Source: Bacteroidia bacterium (GTDB lineage Bacteria > Bacteroidota > Bacteroidia > Bacteroidales > Azobacteroidaceae). Taken from it: a stretch of DNA of 13,801 nt. Under the pieces are notes generated by a model. That model was not told the origin of the DNA. It saw only the letters and a list, made by a program, of their open reading frames with translations, and searched no databases. Shown here one piece after another: positions 7,449 through 13,801 of the stretch. The position numbers and the translations under genes were made by a program. Numbering within the stretch: position 1 is the stretch's first letter; each line of letters opens with the position of its first letter. The stretch is from positions 1-13,801 of the forward strand of contig BNTW01000071.1 of the NCBI GenBank assembly GCA_025996895.1, written 5' to 3'.

Positions 7449-8846
7449 GTGAAGTCAGCAGGTATAATTTGGAATCAATGTTTGGAAATTATTCGGGATA
7501 ATGTCTCCGATACGATTTTCAGCACGTGGTTTAAGCCTATTCTACCGGTCAAATACGAGGAAAACGACTTTACGATACAAGTTCCCAGCCAATTTTTTTA
7601 CGAGTACTTGGAAGAAAAATACGTGGATTTATTGCATGAGACGCTTTTCCGTGTAACCGAGAAAAGAGTTACGTTGAATTACCGCATTATTGTCGATAAT
7701 TCGAGCCGGAACAACGGGCATACCACCGTTCCAAGCGAGCGGCTCATTCCGAACGAAACGCAAAAGACGGCAAAAAATCTCAATCAAGCCCCGACCGACA
7801 CTTATCCGACACTGGCGCAAGATTGGAATCCGAATTTGAACAACCGCCTCTGTTTCCACAATTTCTTTGAAGGCACGAGCAACAAATTGGCACGTTCGAT
7901 TGCGCAAACCATTGCGGAAAATCCGGGACACAATTTTAATCCGTTCTTTATTTATGGCGGCTCCGGCGTGGGAAAAACTCATTTGTGCCACGCTATCGGC
8001 AACAAAATCATGGAATTAAACCCGCAAAAGAAAGTGTTGTATATTTCTGCTCATCTTTTCCAGGTACAATTTACAGACGCAACGCGAAAAAATAATCCCA
8101 ACGATTTTATCCATTTCTACCAGGGCGTCGATGTCTTGATTTTGGACGATATTCACGAATTGTCGGGAAAAACGGCTACACAAAATGCTTATTTCCACAT
8201 TTTCAACGAATTGAAACTGTTGGGACGGCAAATTGTTCTAACGGCCGACCGCGCTCCCATTGAAATCAAAGGCTTGGAAGACCGGTTGATTGGCCGGTTG
8301 AAATGGGGCTTGACGCTTGAACTGCAAAAACCTGATTTGGAATTGCGCAAAAAAATCCTTCATAATAAAGTCAAACAAGACGGATTGGATATTTCGCCCG
8401 AAATTATCGACTACATTGCCGAAAACGTAACCGACCATGTACGGGATTTGGAAGGTATTATCACGTCGTTGGTGGCTCATTCGCTGGTTTATAACCGCAA
8501 AGTCGATATGGAACTGACGAAGCGCGTGGTGAGTAAGACAGTAAAAATGGAGAAAAAGCAAATCACGCTCGAAAAAATTCAAGATATTGTCAGTTCGTAT
8601 TTTAAAATTGACATCGACGAAATTCATTCTAAATCGCGCAAACGTGAAATCGTTCAGGCACGGCAGGTTACGATGTTTCTTTCCAAAAAATATACCGACC
8701 ATTCGTATTCACACATCGGCATGTTGGTCGGCAAACGCGACCATGCAACCGTATTGCATGCCTGCAAAACCATTCAAGACTCGTTAGACATTGACAAGGG
8801 CTTCCGTTCAACCATGAAAGACATCGAAGAATTGTTGCGTCAGTAA
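7449..8846 (+). CDS. dnaA: Chromosomal replication initiator DnaA
   Basis: This encodes 465 residues from a GTG start. DnaA binds origin boxes and, bound to ATP, melts DNA and recruits DnaB. Domain I (~1-85, WNQCLEIIRDNVSDTIFSTWFKPI) is intact and is followed by a variable linker. The AAA+ core has Walker A GGSGVGKTH (Lys176), Walker B LILDDIHEL (Asp233/Asp234), ADRAP, and LEDRLIGRLKWGLTLELQ. Domain IV carries the box-binding helix-turn-helix with the DnaA signature GKRDHATVLHACKTI (from ~428). Substitutions such as IHEL for the common IQFL and GRLKWG for SRFKWG are mild. The neighbours are mlaD and kdsA rather than dnaN, fitting a lineage where dnaA does not mark the classical dnaA-dnaN origin region. 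The stop lies 4 nt from the convergent kdsA stop. Confidence 0.97.
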   Translation: MKSAGIIWNQCLEIIRDNVSDTIFSTWFKPILPVKYEENDFTIQVPSQFFYEYLEEKYVDLLHETLFRVTEKRVTLNYRIIVDNSSRNNGHTTVPSERLIPNETQKTAKNLNQAPTDTYPTLAQDWNPNLNNRLCFHNFFEGTSNKLARSIAQTIAENPGHNFNPFFIYGGSGVGKTHLCHAIGNKIMELNPQKKVLYISAHLFQVQFTDATRKNNPNDFIHFYQGVDVLILDDIHELSGKTATQNAYFHIFNELKLLGRQIVLTADRAPIEIKGLEDRLIGRLKWGLTLELQKPDLELRKKILHNKVKQDGLDISPEIIDYIAENVTDHVRDLEGIITSLVAHSLVYNRKVDMELTKRVVSKTVKMEKKQITLEKIQDIVSSYFKIDIDEIHSKSRKREIVQARQVTMFLSKKYTDHSYSHIGMLVGKRDHATVLHACKTIQDSLDIDKGFRSTMKDIEELLRQ

Positions 8847-8850
8847 GCTT

Positions 8851-9651
8851 TTACAACACTCTTCGTATTCGCAGAAGTTTCTCCAATAAGGTTTCCAACA
8901 AATGCAAGGGCAACATGTTTGCACCGTCCGACAGGGCTTTACACGGCTCCGGGTGCGTCTCGATAAACAAGCCGTCGACTCCGACCGCGACCGCTGCTTT
9001 GGCAATCGTTTCAATCAACTGGGGCATTCCACCGGTTACACCGCTCGCCTGATTGGGCTGTTGCAACGAATGCGTGACGTCCATCACCACCGGAAAACCA
9101 AAGGTTTGCATTTCGGGAATACCGCGAAAATCCACTATCAAATCCGTGTAGCCGAAAGTCGTACCGCGCTCGGTAATCATGATTTGACTATTTCCGCTAT
9201 CTATCACCTTTTGCACGGCAAATTTCATAGCCGCCGGCGAAAGGAACTGCCCTTTTTTGATATTCACTATTTTTCCAGTTTGAGCCGCTGCCACCAGCAA
9301 ATCGGTCTGCCGGCTCAGGAAAGCCGGAATTTGCAAAACATCAACGTATTCCGCTGCCCGAACAGCATCGGTCGTTTCATGAATATCCGTAACCGTCGGA
9401 ATATGAAAGGTTTCCCGCACTTTGCCCAAAATTTTCAACGCCTTTTCGTCACCAATTCCGGTGAAAGAATCCACTTTGGAACGGTTGGCTTTTTTGTATG
9501 AGCCTTTGAATACATAAGGAATACCTAATTTTTCGGTGATACCGGTAATTTTCCCGGCAATGTCCATCGTCCTTTTTTCATCTTCGATAGCGCAGGGGCC
9601 AGCCAAGAGGAAAAAACTATCTTTTTGAGTTAAATTTTTGAAGTTAATCAT
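8851..9651 (-). CDS. kdsA: 3-deoxy-8-phosphooctulonate (KDO-8-P) synthase
   Basis: This encodes 266 residues from the ATG at 9651; the longer frame to 9678 crosses the predicted promoter and is rejected. It condenses arabinose-5-phosphate with phosphoenolpyruvate to KDO-8-P, the precursor of the inner-core sugar of lipopolysaccharide. Visible motifs are LLAGPCAIEDE, YVFKGSYKKANRS, TDIHET, QIPAFLSRQTDLL, NIKKGQFLSP, TERGTTFGYTDLIVDFR, MDVTHSLQQPN and IETHPEPCKALSDGA. Cys20 in AGPC, together with the His of DVTHS, Glu of IETHPEP and Asp of LSDGA, matches the ligand set of metal-dependent KDO-8-P synthases (Aquifex type), unlike the E. coli enzyme with Asn at the Cys position. It supports a Gram-negative outer membrane. 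It is divergent from the PAP2 gene. Confidence 0.96.
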   Translation of the reverse strand: MINFKNLTQKDSFFLLAGPCAIEDEKRTMDIAGKITGITEKLGIPYVFKGSYKKANRSKVDSFTGIGDEKALKILGKVRETFHIPTVTDIHETTDAVRAAEYVDVLQIPAFLSRQTDLLVAAAQTGKIVNIKKGQFLSPAAMKFAVQKVIDSGNSQIMITERGTTFGYTDLIVDFRGIPEMQTFGFPVVMDVTHSLQQPNQASGVTGGMPQLIETIAKAAVAVGVDGLFIETHPEPCKALSDGANMLPLHLLETLLEKLLRIRRVL

Positions 9652-9675
9652 TGTTCTATTCGTTGTAATTGGCAT

Positions 9676-9683
9676 CAAATATA
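9676..9683 (-). promoter_or_regulatory. kdsA promoter -7 element
   Basis: Read on the reverse strand this is TATATTTG, a perfect TAnnTTTG match, 24 nt upstream of the ATG at 9651. No good TTTG is seen at the expected -33 distance, so the call relies on the -7 element and its position. Confidence 0.45.
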
Positions 9684-9694
9684 CGAATTTATTT

Positions 9695-9702
9695 TAACTT
9701 TG
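9695..9702 (+). promoter_or_regulatory. PAP2 gene promoter -7 element
   Basis: TAACTTTG fits TAnnTTTG exactly and lies 26 nt before the ATG at 9729. The nearest -33-like ATTG (9668-9671) has a 23-nt spacer, longer than usual. Its position inside the N-terminal extension of the longer frame (ATG-like start at 9669) argues for 9729 as the true start. It sits 11 nt from the opposing kdsA -7 element. Confidence 0.45.
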
Positions 9703-9728
9703 CGGGCGAAATCAATTCATGCAACCGT

Positions 9729-10370
9729 ATGCTCGAACGCGAACTCCAATGGGAACGAGATTTGTTTTTTGCCTTGAACGGCAGTGATTCCGTCTTTTGG
9801 GATAATTTCTTTTGGCTGTGTTCGTCCAAATGGATTTGGATACCGTTTTATCTCTGTGTGTTATTTGTATTTATTTACCGCCAAAAAAGCAAAGAAATTT
9901 TGTATGTATTGCTGGCAGTGGTGGTAGTCATTTTGTTGAGCGACCAGATTGCATCGAGTGTTTTCAAGCCGATTTTCCACCGGTTTCGGCCGACCCATCA
10001 CCCTGATTTCAAGAATTTAGTAGATATTGTTTCCGGTTATCGTGGCGGTCGTTATGGATTTATTTCGAGCCATGCGGCGAATGCCTTCGGATTTGCGACC
10101 TTCACTGCCCTCCTTTTTCGCAACCGGTTGTTTTCCTTCACGATTTTCACGTTTGCCTTGCTCAACGCCTATTCGCGTGTGTATCTGGGCGTTCATTTTA
10201 TTTCCGATGTGGTGGCCGGCGGATTGGTCGGCGCGCTTATCGGCTTTCTCATTTTCCGGCTATATGATTTAAAAAAGCAGAAACCGGTATATGCTCAACG
10301 AGCAATCCACCGGCTCTGCCTGTTCTTTTGGGGTTATACGCTGTTAATTCTTTTCTTTTCAGCGCATTAA
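9729..10370 (+). CDS. PAP2-family integral membrane lipid phosphatase
   Basis: This encodes 213 residues from the ATG at 9729. The protein has about six membrane segments (for example ~36-50, 57-78, 110-130, 134-148 and the C-terminal part). The tripartite phosphatidic-acid-phosphatase motif is complete: Lys80-x6-ArgPro88 (KPIFHRFRP), Ser114-His115 (in FISSHAAN, with Ser in place of the usual PSG) and Ser149-Arg150-x5-His156-x3-Asp160 (SRVYLGVHFISD). Such enzymes remove phosphate from lipid substrates on the periplasmic face: undecaprenyl pyrophosphate, phosphatidylglycerol phosphate or lipid A. Divergence from kdsA makes lipid A or undecaprenyl carrier recycling attractive, but the substrate cannot be read from the sequence. 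Its stop is 2 nt from the convergent Spy-like gene stop. Confidence 0.9.
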   Translation: MLERELQWERDLFFALNGSDSVFWDNFFWLCSSKWIWIPFYLCVLFVFIYRQKSKEILYVLLAVVVVILLSDQIASSVFKPIFHRFRPTHHPDFKNLVDIVSGYRGGRYGFISSHAANAFGFATFTALLFRNRLFSFTIFTFALLNAYSRVYLGVHFISDVVAGGLVGALIGFLIFRLYDLKKQKPVYAQRAIHRLCLFFWGYTLLILFFSAH

Positions 10371-10372
10371 AA

Positions 10373-10882
10373 TTAATGCCCTTTGCCACTTCTTTCCGGC
10401 GCATTGCCTCTTTCCGCGCCACCCCGTCTTTCCATTACCGTGCGACCAAATTGTTGTTCGGCTTGCTGATACAAAAACACTTTTTCGGGCGAAAGGACTT
10501 TCAGAAATTTAGACAAATATTCTATATCCAATTGCAGTTCACTCTGCTTCACCTGAATTCCCAAATCGATTACTCGTTTGTAATCAGCTTCCGAAACTTC
10601 CTGATTGTTCTTCTTTGCTTCGCGTATTTTACGGATTTCTCCGCGCAACGTTTTATTCGCTTCAAACTTTTTCACTTGCAGTTCTTCGCTCAAGGGCAAG
10701 AAAGCGGCTTTTTCGTCGTCTGTCAAATTCATTGTTTTTGTCAGAAATTCTACCCGTTCGCTTTTAAATTTTTCAAATCTTGCACGTCTGTTTTCGTCGT
10801 TCTGTTGGGCAAATATCGCCGTGTTGAAGGCAGCCAAACAGACAATCATCATCCATACTACTCTCTTTTTCATCTTTTTCAT
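10373..10882 (-). CDS. Secreted Spy/CpxP-like helical protein
   Basis: This encodes 169 residues (a second in-frame Met at residue 4 is also possible). A signal peptide (basic MKKMKKR, hydrophobic core, cleavage likely after Ala25 in IFA-QQ) directs it to the periplasm. The mature part is highly charged and all-helical, with NLTDDEKAAFLPLSEEL and LSPEKVFLYQQAEQQF flanking a KFEANKTLRGEIRKIREAKK segment; this is the layout of Spy/CpxP-type LTxxQ proteins that act as ATP-independent periplasmic chaperones or stress sensors. The tail is Arg/Gly-rich (MERRGGAERGNAPERSGKGH). It begins 8 nt after the small membrane-protein gene and lies downstream of an ECF sigma gene, consistent with an envelope-stress output or feedback component. 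Family assignment is by pattern, with no search behind it. Confidence 0.72.
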   Translation of the reverse strand: MKKMKKRVVWMMIVCLAAFNTAIFAQQNDENRRARFEKFKSERVEFLTKTMNLTDDEKAAFLPLSEELQVKKFEANKTLRGEIRKIREAKKNNQEVSEADYKRVIDLGIQVKQSELQLDIEYLSKFLKVLSPEKVFLYQQAEQQFGRTVMERRGGAERGNAPERSGKGH

Positions 10883-10890
10883 TTTTTAAG

Positions 10891-11229
10891 TTATTCAAAT
10901 GCTTCAAACATTGTTTCGTGATAGGCATTCGCCGTCATTTGATCTTCATAATATTGATAAAAATCTTCCATTTCAGCCACAGAATTTAATTGAAGTCCTT
11001 TTGAGGTATGGCTTTTTACATCGGCAAACAAATTGACCATCAACCAAATTCCGGTGAACATCGCCGCCATGTAAATCCACGGCTGTACCCGCTCCCACAA
11101 ACTTATCTTTTTCGTAGGCTGTACGGTTTTCTCGGGAAGTTGAGCCATAATTTGTTCTGTCAAATTGTCAAAATAGCCGTTCGGCGTCTTGAAAGGATTT
11201 TTATTTCCTGTTTTTTCCAACTGATTCAT
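10891..11229 (-). CDS. Small single-pass membrane protein, possible anti-sigma factor
   Basis: This encodes 112 residues from the ATG at 11229. The GTG at 11232 is also in frame, but the Shine-Dalgarno sequence at 11235-11240 is 5 nt from the ATG and only 2 nt from the GTG. The N-terminal ~48 residues are cytoplasmic-looking (NPFKTPNGYFDNLTEQIMAQL). One membrane span follows at ~51-68 (WIYMAAMFTGIWLMVNLF), then a short acidic C-terminal region (EMEDFYQYYEDQ). It has no Cys, so it is not a zinc-type (ZAS) anti-sigma factor. Location between an ECF sigma gene and a Spy-like gene, and this topology, make a membrane regulator of the sigma factor plausible; this is inference from context. The PFxTPxGYFD opening is, as far as I recall, common in small proteins next to Bacteroidetes ECF sigma genes. 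Confidence 0.7.
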   Translation of the reverse strand: MNQLEKTGNKNPFKTPNGYFDNLTEQIMAQLPEKTVQPTKKISLWERVQPWIYMAAMFTGIWLMVNLFADVKSHTSKGLQLNSVAEMEDFYQYYEDQMTANAYHETMFEAFE

Positions 11230-11234
11230 CACTA

Positions 11235-11240
11235 CTCCTT
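11235..11240 (-). promoter_or_regulatory. Strong Shine-Dalgarno, decides the start at 11229
   Basis: On the reverse strand this reads AAGGAG, followed by 5 nt and the ATG at 11229. Bacteroidetes genes usually lack strong Shine-Dalgarno sequences and none comparable was noticed elsewhere in the window, so it stands out and favours ATG over the upstream GTG. Confidence 0.6.
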
Positions 11241-11280
11241 TGTTTTTACTTTATAATAGACTTCCATTTTATGAAAAAGT

Positions 11281-11835
11281 TTAATCGCGACTTAAAAATT
11301 CTTCGATTTTTTTTGCCGCATGATGATAAGAAGCTTTCAGCGCGCCAACCGAAGTACCCAGCACATCCGACATTTCGTCGTAAGGCATTTCGTCGTAATA
11401 ACGGAGATTAAACACCGCCCGCTGTTTTTCGGGCAAAGTAAGAATGGCCTTTTGTAATTTCAGCTGGGCAGCATCACCATCAAAATAATCGTCCGTTTCC
11501 AATCGTTCGGACAAATTTGCTTCTTCGTCGTCCATCGAAATGTGATTTTGCGCCCGCTGTTTATTCAAAAACGTAATGCTTTCGTTGATAGCGATTTTAT
11601 ACAACCAAGTCGACAATTTGGCCTCGCCTCGAAACAGTCCCATGTTCATCCATGCTTTGATAAACGTATTCTGTAACAAGTCGTTAGCATCGTCGTGCGA
11701 CAAAATCATTTTGCGGATTTGCCAATACAATTTTTCACTGTAATAATTCACGACTTGCTCAAACGCCTTCCGTTGAACGGAAGGCGTTTCGTCGCGCAAG
11801 CCTTTCAAGACTTCTTCTTCGTTGTATAATTTCAT
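11281..11835 (-). CDS. ECF-type RNA polymerase sigma factor
   Basis: This encodes 184 residues, typical for an extracytoplasmic-function sigma factor. Region 2 spans ~25-95: core-binding/-10 recognition around DDANDLLQNTFIKAWMNM and the STWLYKIAINESITFL segment. Region 4 (~128-180) has LPEKQRAVFNLRYY and the helix-turn-helix PYDEMSDVLGTSVGALKAS for -35 recognition. An acidic linker (DDEEANLSERLETDDYFDGD) joins them. The ATG is 1 nt after the groEL stop, so the gene is probably co-transcribed and translationally coupled with groESL. It is followed after 51 nt by the small membrane protein and then the Spy-like protein. Codons 16-25 contain a perfect inverted repeat (11761-11789) that could fold in the mRNA. 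Its regulon is not readable here; autoregulation of the downstream pair is plausible. Confidence 0.93.
   Translation of the reverse strand: MKLYNEEEVLKGLRDETPSVQRKAFEQVVNYYSEKLYWQIRKMILSHDDANDLLQNTFIKAWMNMGLFRGEAKLSTWLYKIAINESITFLNKQRAQNHISMDDEEANLSERLETDDYFDGDAAQLKLQKAILTLPEKQRAVFNLRYYDEMPYDEMSDVLGTSVGALKASYHHAAKKIEEFLSRD
11761..11789 (-). repeat. Perfect 14-bp inverted repeat (hairpin) within the sigma gene
   Basis: AAACGCCTTCCGTT (11761-11774) and AACGGAAGGCGTTT (11776-11789) are exact reverse complements around one central base at 11775. In RNA this gives a ~12-bp stem with a 5-nt loop (UUCAA on the gene's strand). It covers codons Glu16 to Phe25 of the sigma gene, 46-74 nt after the first base of its start codon. 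Only three U follow the stem, so it is not a classical intrinsic terminator. It could instead be a processing, stability or translation-control element between abundant groESL and the sigma gene, or a symmetric protein-binding site. Symmetry is seen directly; function is inference. Confidence 0.6.
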
Positions 11836-11836
11836 A

Positions 11837-13474
<1,638 letters not shown>

Positions 13475-13744
13475 TTAAATTGTTGCTAAAACGTCTGATT
13501 GACGCATAATTAAAAACTTCTCATTTTCTAACTCGATTTCCGTACCGGCATATTTGCCATACAACACTTGGTCACCGGCTTTCAACACCATGACTTCGTC
13601 TTTTGTTCCGCCGCCAACGGCCACCACTTCCCCTTTGAGGGGTTTTTCTTTTGCAGAATCCGGAATAATAATGCCGCCGATCGTTTTCTCTTCAGCTGCT
13701 GCCGGTTTCACTAACACTCTGTCTGCTAATGGTTTAATACTCAT
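13475..13744 (-). CDS. groS: Co-chaperonin GroES (Hsp10)
   Basis: This encodes 89 residues. It caps the GroEL ring as a heptameric lid. The start ([21 protein letters not shown]) and the mobile loop with the hydrophobic GroEL-contact triplet ([13 protein letters not shown], ~22-35) are present, followed by [11 protein letters not shown] (~40-50) and the closing [27 protein letters not shown]. It is first gene of the reverse-strand cluster visible here and is coupled to groEL by a 3-nt gap. The order groES-groEL is the usual bacterial one. Confidence 0.98.
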   Translation of the reverse strand: MSIKPLADRVLVKPAAAEEKTIGGIIIPDSAKEKPLKGEVVAVGGGTKDEVMVLKAGDQVLYGKYAGTEIELENEKFLIMRQSDVLATI

Positions 13745-13801
13745 AAATTTAATTTTTATTGATATGTTAATTGTATTTTAATTTCGTTCGTTTTATAGCG
13801 A
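13745..13801 (-). other. Leader upstream of groES (truncated by window edge)
   Basis: This is 57 bp of AT-rich DNA before the groES ATG. Neither strand shows a CIRCE half-site (TTAGCACTC) or a good TAnnTTTG element on the groES strand, so the heat-shock promoter probably lies beyond the window. Confidence 0.5.

Overview
The window looks like a chromosomal segment from a Bacteroidota bacterium, most likely order Bacteroidales. Several starts are preceded by the TAnnTTTG -7 hexamer-like element typical of this phylum's primary sigma factor (before dnaB, the argD-like gene, kdsA, the PAP2 gene and the small ORF at 1007). The DnaB, DnaA, GroEL, ECF sigma, MCE and Amidase_3/SPOR-like proteins all read as Bacteroidales family members, and only one clear Shine-Dalgarno sequence was noticed. 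These assignments come from recognising sequence patterns, not from database searches.

Layout. (1) Positions 1-1557 are a gene-poor, AT-rich, accessory-looking stretch. It holds a short tandem repeat, a cluster of three ~13-bp repeats resembling an IS21-family transposon end, a small protein with one Listeria-Bacteroides (InlB B-type) repeat but no signal peptide, and a small unknown Bacteroidetes-type protein with its own promoter. (2) dnaB (replicative helicase) follows with its own promoter. (3) A tightly packed forward operon comes next: argD-like aminotransferase, proC, secreted N-acetylmuramoyl-L-alanine amidase and MlaD-like MCE protein (spacings -4, +6 and +12 nt). (4) After a 283-bp AT-rich spacer lies dnaA, convergent with kdsA (4-nt gap). 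(5) kdsA and a PAP2-family membrane phosphatase are divergent, with their -7 elements 11 nt apart. (6) The right end is a reverse-strand cluster: groES, groEL, an ECF sigma factor, a small single-pass membrane protein and a secreted Spy/CpxP-like helical protein.

Most of the window is core housekeeping: replication (dnaB, dnaA), arginine/proline metabolism, and envelope biogenesis (amidase, MCE lipid transport, KDO synthesis, lipid phosphatase). The most interesting part is the right-hand cluster. An ECF sigma gene starts 1 nt after the groEL stop and is followed by a possible membrane regulator and a periplasmic chaperone-like protein, so cytosolic and envelope stress genes appear to share a transcript. 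A perfect 14-bp inverted repeat with a 1-nt centre lies inside codons 16-25 of the sigma gene, where it could fold into a strong mRNA hairpin just downstream of groEL. The second point of interest is the transposon-end-like repeat cluster directly upstream of the orphan repeat protein.
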